A stretch of DNA of 52,366 nt, from the NCBI GenBank assembly GCA_003223555.1, contig QHVM01000084.1, forward strand, positions 1 to 52,366, given 5' to 3'. Made by a program: the position numbers and the translations under genes. The stretch comes from Acidobacteriota bacterium. Lineage in GTDB: Bacteria; Acidobacteriota; Vicinamibacteria; Fen-336. The notes under the pieces were generated by a model. The model was not told the origin of the DNA. It saw only the letters and a program-made list of their open reading frames with translations, and did no database searches. The first letter of the stretch is position 1. Every line of letters begins with the position of its first letter. Shown here piece after piece: positions 18,495-27,234 of this stretch.

Positions 18495-18541
18495 ATCGTC
18501 ATTGTAGGGTGAGGAATGCCCGCCGACCCGGGATCCCGTCG

Positions 18542-18661
18542 GCCCACGATCACCGACTGATCGCCGGGATCTCCATGCGCCACCAGGATGACGAGACCCG
18601 GCTCTCGGAAGGCGGCGCCGTCTTCGACTCCCTCTACGAGTACTACAAGAGGAAGCGATGA
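18542..18661 (+). pseudogene. C-terminal remnant of a ChrB-like chromate-resistance protein
   Basis: The frame reads HRLIAGISMRHQDDETRLSE, then GGAVFDSLYEYYKRKR and stops at TGA 18659-18661. This resembles the C terminus of ChrB-type proteins (LIAGIS...DD...VYDALYA). No start or upstream domain is present. The stop overlaps the following ATG as ATGA, the arrangement of an intact chrB-chrA operon. Confidence 0.45.
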
Positions 18662-18895
18662 TCGACCGCCAACCGTTCACGCTCCGCGAGCTGCTCCTCT
18701 ACTTCCTGCGGCTCGGCACCACCGGCTTCGGGGGCCCGCCAGCAGTTCCGATGGCTCGACGAGCGGCAGTTCCTGGACGGGGTGGCGGTCGTGGCCCTGC
18801 TCGTCCTGACGCGCTTCAGGGGGGTGCCGGAGCCGCTGGTCATCGCGGTGGCCGGATCGCTCGGCATCCTGATCGGAGGGCCGTCTCCGCCATGA
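18658..18895 (+). pseudogene. internally deleted chromate transporter (ChrA) remnant
   Basis: From ATG 18658 the frame reads FTLRELLLYFLRLGTTGFGG, the N terminus of ChrA. After 18740 homology moves to another frame: QQFRWLDERQFLDGVAVV, also N-terminal ChrA. It then jumps to ALLVLTRFRGVPEPLVIAVA, typical of the extreme C terminus, ending at TGA 18893. Most of the roughly 400-residue transporter is missing, and at least one frameshift is present. Not functional. Confidence 0.6.
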
Positions 18896-19272
18896 GTTGC
18901 CGACACGAGCCGGATCGAGACGCTCACGGGCGCGAAGGGGATACTCGACGGGAAGGAGGGCGCCTTCAAGGTGTCGGGCTCCCCGCGCCGACCGTGACCG
19001 CGGCCGGGGTCCGGTTGACGCCGCCTCTGGACCTGACTTCCTGGGCCGCCTTCAAGCGGGCGGGCGACCACGTGATCGTCATGCGGGACCTCGTCCGCCA
19101 CCCGGAGTCGTTCCAGCTCGAGGGCTCTTCGGGCCGCATCTACGTCAACGTCGCGTCACGCCAGAAGGTCGCGGTGGCCGATGTCGACCGCCGCGCGGTG
19201 GTGGCCACCTGGCCGGTGGGCGCGGGCAGCGCCAACTTTCCGATGGCCCTGGATGCGGCGCATCATCGGCTA
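18896..19272 (+). pseudogene. remnants of a DUF1259 (LppY/LpqO-like) protein and a YVTN/YncE-type propeller
   Basis: RIETLTGAKGILDGKEGAFKVS (one frame, stopping at about 18997) continues in another frame as TVTAAGVRLTPPLDLTSWAA, then FKRAGDHVIVMRDLV. These match the order of DUF1259 proteins. The same frame then abruptly becomes HPESFQLEGSSGRIYVNV and VATWPVGAGSANFPMALD, a blade of a YVTN-type beta-propeller. Two unrelated families are joined with their middles missing, so this is decayed DNA or a deletion junction. Confidence 0.5.
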
Positions 19273-19308
19273 GCGTGCCGACGCGGACCCGTTCGCCGTC
19301 CGGATGCA

Positions 19309-20112
19309 TCAACCGAGCTGTATCTCCGGCGGCACCTCGGGATTCATGAGCGACGCGCCCCCGTCGGCGTAGATGACCTGCCCGGTGACCCAGCCGGCTT
19401 CCTCGGAGCAGAACAGCCGGACGACGTTGCCGATGTCCGCCGGGGTGCCGAGGCGCGCCATCGGGGTCCAGCCGCGGGTATGCCAGTTGCGGATCAGGTC
19501 CTGGGCCTGGGGAGGCAACGTGTTGAGGACGCTGTCCTCCGTCCAGCCGGGGCTGATCGCGTTCACGGTGATCCCGCGGCGGGCGAGGCTCACCGCGAAA
19601 TAGCGGACGAGGGACTCGAGCGCCGCCTTGGCCGAGCCCATCCCGACCCAGGGCTGGAGACTGCCCGTGCGGCTCCCTTCGGCGTAGGTGATGGCGAAGA
19701 TGCGGCCCCCCCGTCCCATGAGCGGCGCCGCCTCGCGCACGCCGACGAGGAAGGCCTTGGCCTGGGAGTCGAACGCGTTGTCCCACTGCTCCAGCGTGAT
19801 GTCCATCGGCGGCTGGAAGAAGAGCGGCACCTCGGGCCGGGCGTTGCTCACGAACACGTCGAGCTTGCCGAAATCCGCCCGCACCTTGCGGAACATCTGG
19901 GCGATCTGCTCGGGCTGCCTCACGTCGGCCTGCACGGTGAGGCCCTCGGACCCGCGCCGGCGGACCTCGGCCAGCGTGTCTTTCGCCGCCGCCTCGTTCT
20001 GGTAGTAATGGACGGCCACCTTGATACCCGCTTCGGCCAGCTTCAGCGCGATGCCTCGGCCGATTCCGCGCGAGCCTCCGGTGATGAGCGCATGAGCACC
20101 TTGCAGCGACAT
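19309..20112 (-). CDS. SDR-family oxidoreductase, FabL-like, lacking the usual active-site Tyr
   Basis: 267-aa Rossmann-fold protein. The nucleotide-binding motif TGGSRGIG is at residues 11-18. The overall pattern (LDVFVSNAR, GGRIFAITYAEGS, MGSAKAALESLVRYFAVSLA, GITVNAISPGWTED, VTGQVIYADGGASL) resembles enoyl-ACP reductase FabL and related SDRs. Relative to Lys162, the classical SDR Tyr position (158) is Met and the FabL Y-x6-K position (155) is Trp; Tyr143 is the nearest candidate. Activity is therefore uncertain. The start has AGGAGG upstream. It is divergent from the kinase gene at 20352. Confidence 0.82.
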   Translation of the reverse strand: MSLQGAHALITGGSRGIGRGIALKLAEAGIKVAVHYYQNEAAAKDTLAEVRRRGSEGLTVQADVRQPEQIAQMFRKVRADFGKLDVFVSNARPEVPLFFQPPMDITLEQWDNAFDSQAKAFLVGVREAAPLMGRGGRIFAITYAEGSRTGSLQPWVGMGSAKAALESLVRYFAVSLARRGITVNAISPGWTEDSVLNTLPPQAQDLIRNWHTRGWTPMARLGTPADIGNVVRLFCSEEAGWVTGQVIYADGGASLMNPEVPPEIQLG

Positions 20113-20295
20113 GTCCACCTCCTGAGACTGGAAGGATCTGCGAGGACCAACGCCAGAGTGTGATACAAACGCACGCCTGCTGTCGAGGGTGAACATGTTG
20201 GAGAAGCGAGGGTTGGGCGAGGCCGGACTCGCCGGGGACCCGCTCCAGGCCGGGGCCGGAAAGCGGTCAGCAGGCAGACATTGCCCTCGCGCGCT

Positions 20296-20304
20296 TGATA
20301 CAAT
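20296..20304 (+). promoter_or_regulatory. extended -10 promoter candidate for the hybrid kinase gene
   Basis: TGATACAAT fits the extended -10 pattern TGnTATAAT with one mismatch, about 48 bases before the TTG start. No well-spaced -35 box is seen. Confidence 0.45.
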
Positions 20305-20351
20305 CGACCGCAGCGTCCATAGGAAGTCCCTCCAGCGGCGAGGTGGCGCGA

Positions 20352-22697
20352 TTGGCTGAGTCCTTGCGCGTTCTCCTGGTCGAGGATTCCGCGGACGACG
20401 CTGCGCTGCTCGAGCGGGAGATCCGGCGTGGCGGGTTTGCCGCATCGATCACGCGGGTCGAGACCGAGGCCCAGTTCCTCGCCTCCGTCAGCCTGCCCTG
20501 GGACGTGGTGATCGCCGACTACGTCCTGCCGCGCTTCAGCGCCCTGGGCGTGCTTCGCCACCTGCGCCACCTGCAGATCGACGTCCCCACCATCGTCGTC
20601 TCCGGCACGGTCGGCGAGGAGGACCTGCTGCAGGCGATGAGGGCCGGCGCGCACGACTACCTCCAGAAGCAGAACCTCTCCCGCCTGGTCCCGGCTATCC
20701 GGCGCGAGGTGGGCGACTCCGCGCTCCGCCGCCGCCACCGGGAGGCCGAGGCGGCGCTGCGCGAGGCCCAAGAGCGGTTCCGCTTCGTGGTGGAGAACAC
20801 GGGCGACGCCGTCTACCGCGTCCGCTTCCCGTCCCTCGCCTACGACTACATGAGCCCGGGGATCGAGAAGCTCACCGGCTACCGGCTGGCGGAGATCACC
20901 GAGCTGGGCTTCGCGAGGCTGGTCGTCAAGGGCGGCGGGCCGGCGGCCAGCCCGGTCTCCCGCGACCAGAAGGCATGGGCGCGGGAGCTGCAGGAGCGCG
21001 GCGAGTCCTGGACCGACTACCTGATCAAGAGCAAGTCCGGAGAAGAGCGCTGGCTGGCCGATCACTCGTTCCCCTGGCGCGACGGGCAGGGGAGGCTGCT
21101 CGGCGCGGTCGGCACCCTCGTCGACGTCACGGAGCGGGCGCGGGCCGAAGAGGCCCTCCGGCGCAGCGAGGAATACTTCCGCTCGCTGATCGAGAACGCC
21201 TCCGACCTCATCCTCGTGCTCGACCGGACGGGACGGATCGTGTACGAGAGCCCGGCCGTGGAGAGGATCCTGGGCTACCGGCCCGAGGAGCGTGTCGGCC
21301 GGAGCGCGCTCGAGCTCCTGCCGGACGAGGACGGCCCGCACCTGGTCGAGACGATCAGGCGCTTGCTGGCCCAGCCCGGCCTCACCGAGTCGATCGGGAC
21401 CCGCGCCCGCCACCGCGACGGGTCGTGGCGCGACGTGGAGGCGATCGCCACGAGCCGGACCGACGAGTCCGGGGCGCCCACGATCGTCCTGAACGTGCGC
21501 GACGTGACGGACCGCAAGAGCCTGGAAGCGCAGCTCACCCAGGCCCAGAAGATGGAGGCCGTCGGGCGGCTGGCCGGCGGGGTGGCCCACGACTTCAACA
21601 ACCTCACCACCGCCATCCTGGGCTACAGCGAGCTGATGCTGCGCCGCCTGGATCCCCAGGACCCCATGCGGCGCCACGTGGCCGAGATCACCCGGGCCGC
21701 CGAGCGCGCGGCCGCGCTCACCCGCCAGCTCCTGGCCTTCTCGCGCAAGCAGCTCCTGCAGCCGCGGGTTCTCGACCTGGCCGAGGTGCTGGAACGGTCG
21801 CGCGGGCTGCTGGGGCGGCTCATCGGCGAGGACATCGAGCTCCTGACCCGCACGGCTCCGGACGTGGGCCGCGTCCGGGCCGACCCCGTCCAGCTCGACC
21901 AGGTGCTCCTGAACCTGGCCGTCAACGCACGAGACGCCATGCCCCGGGGGGGTCGCCTGGTCCTGGAGGCGAGCAACGCCGACCTCGACGACGAGTATGC
22001 CCGCGAGCACGTCACCGTGCGGCCCGGTCCCTACGTGATGCTGGCCGTCAGCGACACCGGGCACGGCATGGACAAGCAGACCCAGGAGCGAATCTTCGAG
22101 CCGTTCTTCACGACCAAGGAGCAGGGCAAGGGCACCGGGCTGGGGCTGTCGACGGTATACGGGATCGTCAAGCAGAGCGGCGGCTACGTCTGGGTCTACA
22201 GCGAGGTGGGGCGGGGGACCACATTCAAGGTCTACCTGCCCCGGGTGCAGGACGCCGCCGAGCGGGAATCGCCGCCCCGCACGGCCGAGCCCGCCGCCGA
22301 GCGCGCGGCCGCCTCGGAGACCCTCCTGCTCGTCGAAGACGACGCCTCCGTGCGCGAGCTGTTGCGCGAGCTGCTGGAGTCGGCCGGCTTCCGCGTGCTG
22401 GAGGCGTCGCGTCCGGGCGAGGCGGTCGAGATCGTGAAGTCGCGCCGGGAGCCGATCGACCTGCTCGTCACCGACGTCGTGATGCCGGAGATGACCGGGC
22501 CCGAGCTGGCCCGCCGGCTGGAGGACCTGCGGCCGGGGCTGCGCCTGCTCTTCCTCTCCGGATACACGGAGGGAGTCGTGCTCGACAAAGGACTCGTCAG
22601 CGACGGCGCCCATTTCCTCCAGAAGCCGTTCACGACGGACGCCCTGGAGGCGAAGGTGCGCGAGGTGCTGGACGCACCGGCGCGGACCGCCAGATAG
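20352..22697 (+). CDS. hybrid sensor histidine kinase: REC-PAS-PAS-HisKA-HATPase-REC
   Basis: 781-aa cytoplasmic kinase with no membrane segment. Domains in order: receiver (1-120, phospho-acceptor Asp56 in IADYVLP), PAS (about 140-265), PAS (about 272-388), HisKA with His413 (GGVAHDFNNLTT), and HATPase. The HATPase shows NLAVNARDAMP, SDTGHGMD, FEPFFTTKEQGKGTGLGLSTVYGIV. A C-terminal receiver follows (LLLVEDDASVRELL, Asp in VTDVVMPEMTG). The proposed start is TTG 20352, giving MAESLRVLLVEDS with GAGGTGG 6 bases upstream; GTG 20343 is possible. It lies 2 bases upstream of a second kinase gene, so they are co-transcribed and may form a phosphorelay. Confidence 0.92.
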   Translation: MAESLRVLLVEDSADDAALLEREIRRGGFAASITRVETEAQFLASVSLPWDVVIADYVLPRFSALGVLRHLRHLQIDVPTIVVSGTVGEEDLLQAMRAGAHDYLQKQNLSRLVPAIRREVGDSALRRRHREAEAALREAQERFRFVVENTGDAVYRVRFPSLAYDYMSPGIEKLTGYRLAEITELGFARLVVKGGGPAASPVSRDQKAWARELQERGESWTDYLIKSKSGEERWLADHSFPWRDGQGRLLGAVGTLVDVTERARAEEALRRSEEYFRSLIENASDLILVLDRTGRIVYESPAVERILGYRPEERVGRSALELLPDEDGPHLVETIRRLLAQPGLTESIGTRARHRDGSWRDVEAIATSRTDESGAPTIVLNVRDVTDRKSLEAQLTQAQKMEAVGRLAGGVAHDFNNLTTAILGYSELMLRRLDPQDPMRRHVAEITRAAERAAALTRQLLAFSRKQLLQPRVLDLAEVLERSRGLLGRLIGEDIELLTRTAPDVGRVRADPVQLDQVLLNLAVNARDAMPRGGRLVLEASNADLDDEYAREHVTVRPGPYVMLAVSDTGHGMDKQTQERIFEPFFTTKEQGKGTGLGLSTVYGIVKQSGGYVWVYSEVGRGTTFKVYLPRVQDAAERESPPRTAEPAAERAAASETLLLVEDDASVRELLRELLESAGFRVLEASRPGEAVEIVKSRREPIDLLVTDVVMPEMTGPELARRLEDLRPGLRLLFLSGYTEGVVLDKGLVSDGAHFLQKPFTTDALEAKVREVLDAPARTAR

Positions 22698-22699
22698 CC

Positions 22700-24247
22700 A
22701 TGACTTCCGTTCCCGAGAGCCTTCGCGGCGCGCACATCCTGGTCGTGGAGGACGACCCGCGGATGCGCCATACCCTGGAGATGCTGCTCAGCCAGGACTG
22801 GCGCGTCGAGGCGGTCGGCGACGGCCTGGCTGCCGTTGCGGCCGCCGTCCGTCAGGTCCCCGACCTCGTCCTCTGCGACCTCCTCCTTCCGGGCCTGGAC
22901 GGGTTCGGCGTGCTGCATCACCTGCGGGCCGACCCTCGGACGAGCCTGGTGCCCGTCATCGCCGTCTCGGGCCTCGACCAGGAGGAGGACCGCATCCGCG
23001 CGCTCGAGGCGGGGGCGGCCGACTTCCTGATCAAGCCCTTCTCGGAGCGGGAGCTGCGCGCGCGGGTGACGACCCAGCTCGAGATGACGCGCCTGCGCCG
23101 GGAGGCGCTGGAGCGACACAGCGAGGCGCGCTTCCGCGTGCTCGTCGAAGCCATCAAGGACTACGCGATCTGCCTGCTCGACAGCGAGGGCCGCATCGTC
23201 AGCTGGAGCGCCGGAGCGGAGGCGATCCACGGCTACGCCGCCGAGGAGATCCTCGGCCGGCCCTTCTCGCTCTTCCACCTGCGGGAGCCGGGCTCGACCC
23301 CCGAGCAGGCCCTCCGGCAGGCGGCCACCGAAGGCCGCTTCGAGGACGAGGGCTGGCGGTTGCGGCGGGATGGCTCGCGCTTCTGGGCCAACACCGTGAT
23401 CACGCCGATCCACGACGAGGGCGGCCCCCTTCGGGGGTTCGCCAAGATCACCCGCGATCTCACCGAAAAGAAGCGGGCCGAGGAGGAGATCGCCTGGCTC
23501 AACGCCGACCTGGAGCGGCGGGTGCGCGAGCGCACCGCGGAGCTGGAGGCCGCCAACGCCGAGATGGAAGCCTTTGCCTACTCGGTGTCCCACGACCTGC
23601 GGGCGCCGCTGCGGGCGATCGACGGCTTCAGCCAGGCCCTGACCGAAGACTGTCAGGACCGGCTGGAGCCATCCGCGGTCGATCACCTGCGGCGCATAAG
23701 AGCGGCGGCCCGGCGCATGGCGGAGCTGATCGACGGCCTGCTCGACCTGTCGCGCGTGAGCCGGGCGGAGATACGGCGCCAGGAGGTGGACCTCTCGGGG
23801 ATGGCCCGCCAGGTTGCGGATGGTCTCCAGCGCACGGCGCCGCAGCGCCGGGTGGAATGGGCGATTGCCGACGGCCTGACCGTGACCGGCGATCCACGCC
23901 TGCTGAGGCTCGTCCTCGACAACCTTCTCGAGAACGCCTGGAAGTTCACCGGCGGCCGGCCGAGCGGCCGCATCGAGGTCGGGGCGCGGTCGAACGGCGA
24001 CGGCCCCGCCTACTTCGTCGCCGACGACGGGGCGGGCTTCGACATGGCGTACGCGGGGAAGCTGTTCGGCGCCTTCCAGCGCCTCCACAGCGAGCGGGAG
24101 TTCGAGGGAACCGGGATCGGGCTCGCCACCGTGCGGCGGGTGGTCAACCGGCACGGTGGACGGATCTGGGCGGAGGCCGAGGTGGGCCGCGGCGCGACCT
24201 TCTTCTTCACGCTGCCCGCATCACCCCCGGAAAGCGGCTCGAGCTGA
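22700..24247 (+). CDS. response-regulator/histidine-kinase protein: REC-PAS-HisKA-HATPase
   Basis: 515-aa cytoplasmic kinase. Domains: receiver (about 10-130, Asp60 in LCDLLLPGLDGFG), PAS (about 140-260, GYAAEEILGRPFSLF), coiled coil ERRVRERTAELEAANAEMEA, HisKA with His298 (YSVSHDLRAPLRAIDG), and HATPase. The HATPase includes DNLLENAWKFT, DDGAGFDM, FEGTGIGLATVRRVVNRHGG. It resembles bacteriophytochrome-type kinases but with a receiver as input. It begins 2 bases after the stop of the preceding hybrid kinase. Its input receiver could be the phosphate target of that kinase. No dedicated output regulator is encoded nearby. Its last 41 bases overlap the convergent DUF1501 gene. Confidence 0.92.
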   Translation: MTSVPESLRGAHILVVEDDPRMRHTLEMLLSQDWRVEAVGDGLAAVAAAVRQVPDLVLCDLLLPGLDGFGVLHHLRADPRTSLVPVIAVSGLDQEEDRIRALEAGAADFLIKPFSERELRARVTTQLEMTRLRREALERHSEARFRVLVEAIKDYAICLLDSEGRIVSWSAGAEAIHGYAAEEILGRPFSLFHLREPGSTPEQALRQAATEGRFEDEGWRLRRDGSRFWANTVITPIHDEGGPLRGFAKITRDLTEKKRAEEEIAWLNADLERRVRERTAELEAANAEMEAFAYSVSHDLRAPLRAIDGFSQALTEDCQDRLEPSAVDHLRRIRAAARRMAELIDGLLDLSRVSRAEIRRQEVDLSGMARQVADGLQRTAPQRRVEWAIADGLTVTGDPRLLRLVLDNLLENAWKFTGGRPSGRIEVGARSNGDGPAYFVADDGAGFDMAYAGKLFGAFQRLHSEREFEGTGIGLATVRRVVNRHGGRIWAEAEVGRGATFFFTLPASPPESGSS

Positions 24248-25454
24248 CCGCGTAGCCCGGGAAGACCCGCGAGAGGTCGCGCGCCCCGAGGTGCCGGCTC
24301 AGCACCTCGCCGAGCAGGTCCCGGAAGTCCGTGGTGATGGCGAGGTCGCGTCCCTCGTAGAGCCGGTCGGGGGCGAGCCCGGGCCAACGGCCGTGGACGC
24401 GGCCGCCCCGCACGTCGCCCCCGAGGACGAAGGCGAAGCTGGCGTGGCCGTGATCGGTGCCGCGGTTGCCGTTCTCCCGCGCGGTTCGCCCGAACTCGGT
24501 CATCGTCACCACGACCACGTCCTGCATCCCGTCCCCGAGGTCCCTCCGGAAGGCGGCCAGCGCCTCGCCGAACTCCTTGAGCCGCGCGGCGAGCTGGCCC
24601 TGGACGCCACCCTCCGCCGCGTGGTGGTCCCAGCCCCCCACGTCGGTGAAAGCGACCTCCACCCCCACGTCCGCCTTCAGGAGCTGGGCGACCTGCTTCA
24701 GGCTCTCCCCGTAGCGGCCGCGGGGGTACTCCGCCCCGGGGGCGGGCTGGTAGCGGCCGGGATCGCTCTTCTTCAGGAACTGGATCGCTTCGAACGTCTC
24801 CTGTCCGGTGCCGTGCAGCACGTCATGGACCGCGCCCTCGTACATCTCCTCGAAGCCCCGGGCGGCCGGGCCGTTTCCGCCGCCGCGGAGGTCGAAGTCC
24901 CGGATGCTGGCCATGGCCACCGCCGCCGCGCGGCCGGAGAGGATGCGGGGCAGGGTCGGCGTCATCGAGACGGCCCGGAACGGCGTGGCCTCGGGGTCGG
25001 GCTGCGACTGCACGAGGCGGTTGAGCCAACCGTCCTCGGTCGCCTTCAGGCCCGGCGTCCCGCTCTCCATGAAGTCCTGGGCGTCGAAGTGCGAGCGCGT
25101 CGCGTCCGGGCTGCCGATCGCGTGCACGGGGGCGAGCGTCCCCTCCTTCCACAGCGGCAGCAGGGGCTCGAGGGCCGGATGGAGGCCGAAGAAGCCGTCG
25201 AGGTCGAGCGCGCCCTCCCGTCCGGCCCCGGGGGCGGGGATGGCGATCGTCGGCCGCATCTGCCGGTACGCGTTCTCGCCGAAAGGCACGACGACGTTCA
25301 GGCCGTCGCAGGCCCCGCGCTGGAAGACGACCACGAGCGCCTTTTTCCGTCGGCTGCCCTGCGCGTAGGCCGTGCGCAGGAGCACCCGGGGCGCCACGCC
25401 GAAGGAGACGAGGGCGAGCCCGGTCGACTTCAGGAAGATCCGCCGCGTCAGCAT
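24207..25454 (-). CDS. DUF1501 family protein, Tat-exported
   Basis: 415-aa exported protein of the sulfatase/alkaline-phosphatase-like DUF1501 family. A twin-arginine signal (MLTRRIFLKSTGLALVSFGVAPR) opens the protein. Conserved motifs include LVVVFQRGACDGLNVVVPFG, SHFDAQDFMESG, VEVAFTDVGGWDHH and TMTEFGRTARENGNRGTDHGHAS, the metal-ligand-like region. The start has AGAGGAG upstream. It follows the DUF1800 gene by 2 bases; this pair is widespread in environmental bacteria and the function remains unknown. Confidence 0.9.
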   Translation of the reverse strand: MLTRRIFLKSTGLALVSFGVAPRVLLRTAYAQGSRRKKALVVVFQRGACDGLNVVVPFGENAYRQMRPTIAIPAPGAGREGALDLDGFFGLHPALEPLLPLWKEGTLAPVHAIGSPDATRSHFDAQDFMESGTPGLKATEDGWLNRLVQSQPDPEATPFRAVSMTPTLPRILSGRAAAVAMASIRDFDLRGGGNGPAARGFEEMYEGAVHDVLHGTGQETFEAIQFLKKSDPGRYQPAPGAEYPRGRYGESLKQVAQLLKADVGVEVAFTDVGGWDHHAAEGGVQGQLAARLKEFGEALAAFRRDLGDGMQDVVVVTMTEFGRTARENGNRGTDHGHASFAFVLGGDVRGGRVHGRWPGLAPDRLYEGRDLAITTDFRDLLGEVLSRHLGARDLSRVFPGYAVSSSRFPGVMRAA

Positions 25455-25456
25455 CG

Positions 25457-27157
25457 CTATCTCCTCTGGAACTCGGGTGAGCCGAGGATGAGCCCGGCGA
25501 CGCGGGCCGGGTCGGCGGCCGCCGCCTCGCTTTCGAGCGTCTTTCGCGTCGACTCGGCGAGCCCCGACGGCACCAGCTGCGCCGCCACCGCGTCGGGATC
25601 GGAGGCCGCCGACGCCGGCACCAGGCGCGAGGCGTCCACCGACACGCCGCGGACGCGGCCGGCGGCCAGGTCGAGGGCCAGGTTCAGCCGGGCGAGCAGG
25701 CCGCTCGTCGAGACCCATGCCTCGGCGGTGTCCTTGTAGCCGGTGGGGGGCTGCTGCTGGTAGAGCGGCATCCCCATGGCCGCGATCCGCTGCGTGAGGG
25801 CCCGCGCGTCGCCGACGTCGGCCCCCGTCGCCCGGACCGCGCTCACCACGAACTCGAAGGGCGTCTTGACCTTCGCCGAGCGCGTGGCGGGGGAGAGGAA
25901 CTCGGGCGAGGTCACGATCGTCTTGACCACCGCCCGGATGTCCCCGCCGCTCTTGCGGAACGTCTCGGCGGCGCGGTCCACCAGCGCCTTCGGCGGCTCG
26001 TCGGACACGAACCGCCGCGCGAGCTTGTAGGAGACGAAGCGCGCGGTGGAAGGATGGGTGGCCAGGATGTGGATCACCTCGTCGCCCTCGTTCTTGCCCC
26101 CGCCCTTGGCGACGATGCGGTGGCCGAGCACGACCTTGTCGCCGTGGTCGTGGATCCGGTCGTTGAAGAAGAAGCTGGGCTCGCCCTGGCGCGGGTTGCG
26201 CATGGTCCAGCCGGTGAAGCAGCGGGCGACCTCGGTCACGTCCTTCTGGGTGTAGCCGCCGTCGACGCCGAGGGTGTGCAGCTCCATGATCTCGCGCGCG
26301 TAGTTCTCGTTGAGGCCGCGCTTCTGCCCCTTGCCCTGGCCCGGGGGCGCGGCCGCGGGCCGATCCCCCATGAACCAGGGACGCCGGCCGAAGGGGCCGC
26401 GGCCGAGGCGGCCGCGCGGCGGCCGGTCGCGCAGCTCAGCCGGCTGGGCGTTGGGGTCGGCGGAGAGCCAGTTGTCGAGGTAGAAGAGCATGGCCGGGCT
26501 CTCGGCAGTGGCCCGGAGCAGGTCCTCGAACTTTCCCCACGCGTGGGGGCGGATCACGTCGCGCTCGTACTCGCCGATCATGAACTTCACCGGGCCCTTG
26601 CCGGCGAAGACGTTGAAGTGGTTCATCCAGAAGTCGGCCAGCACCTCGTCGAGCTGCCGCTCGCTGTACGCGGCGCGCAGGACCTTGGCCGATTGCAGGT
26701 CCTGCACGACGTCCTGCGGGGTGCCGTCCATCCGGTCGCGGTACTTCTGCATGAACTCGCGGCGCGCCGCCCTCACCTGCTCCTCGGAGGGGTTGTTGCC
26801 CAGCTCCGCCTTCTTCTCCTGGATCTCGTTGCGCGCCTGGGGGGGGACTTCGTAGCGGGCGATGAGTTCACCCGTGGAGAGGTGAAGGGTCCGCAGGGGG
26901 CCGAGACGGGTCGCCACTGCCGGATCCGCGATGCGCTCCGGGTGGAGCTGTTGATCGATCCATTTGTCGAGCCCCATCGCGCGGACCTTCGCGACGTCGC
27001 CCGGCCGGGGACCGAAGCCGAGGCGGTTCAGGACGTGCACGATCGTGGCGTCCGGGTCGGGCGAGACCGGCAGCTTCTTCGAAGCGAGGGCGGCGGCGGG
27101 CACCGCCAGGGCCACCGCGAGGGCCAATCCGGCGGCGCGGAGGTGCGGCAGGGGCAT
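25457..27157 (-). CDS. DUF1800 family protein, secreted
   Basis: 566-aa exported protein. The signal peptide (MPLPHLRAAGLALAVALAVPAAALA) follows an ATG at 27157 with GAGGA 9 bases upstream; GTG 27172 is the alternative. Family motifs are present: HVLNRLGFGPRPGDV, VLADFWMNHFNVFAGKG, NENYAREIMELHTLGVDGGYTQKDV, RCFTGWT, HPSTARFVSYKLARRFVSD and IVTSPEFLSPATRSAKVKTPFEFVVSA. A Pro/Arg/Gly-rich low-complexity insert (about 250-280) interrupts it. It is the first gene of the DUF1800-DUF1501 pair and is divergent from a Ser/Thr kinase gene. Confidence 0.9.
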   Translation of the reverse strand: MPLPHLRAAGLALAVALAVPAAALASKKLPVSPDPDATIVHVLNRLGFGPRPGDVAKVRAMGLDKWIDQQLHPERIADPAVATRLGPLRTLHLSTGELIARYEVPPQARNEIQEKKAELGNNPSEEQVRAARREFMQKYRDRMDGTPQDVVQDLQSAKVLRAAYSERQLDEVLADFWMNHFNVFAGKGPVKFMIGEYERDVIRPHAWGKFEDLLRATAESPAMLFYLDNWLSADPNAQPAELRDRPPRGRLGRGPFGRRPWFMGDRPAAAPPGQGKGQKRGLNENYAREIMELHTLGVDGGYTQKDVTEVARCFTGWTMRNPRQGEPSFFFNDRIHDHGDKVVLGHRIVAKGGGKNEGDEVIHILATHPSTARFVSYKLARRFVSDEPPKALVDRAAETFRKSGGDIRAVVKTIVTSPEFLSPATRSAKVKTPFEFVVSAVRATGADVGDARALTQRIAAMGMPLYQQQPPTGYKDTAEAWVSTSGLLARLNLALDLAAGRVRGVSVDASRLVPASAASDPDAVAAQLVPSGLAESTRKTLESEAAAADPARVAGLILGSPEFQRR

Positions 27158-27234
27158 GGCGTTTTTCCTCACAGGCGTTTAGACCGATTTCGGGCACCAT
27201 GGTTGAGGCGCTTCCTGGCCAGTAAAGGGCTTCC

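Noticed and set aside
20043-22613. 856-residue open frame antisense to the first hybrid kinase
   Set aside because: Composition is His/Gly/Leu/Arg-rich shadow sequence; the plus strand encodes complete REC, PAS and kinase motifs.
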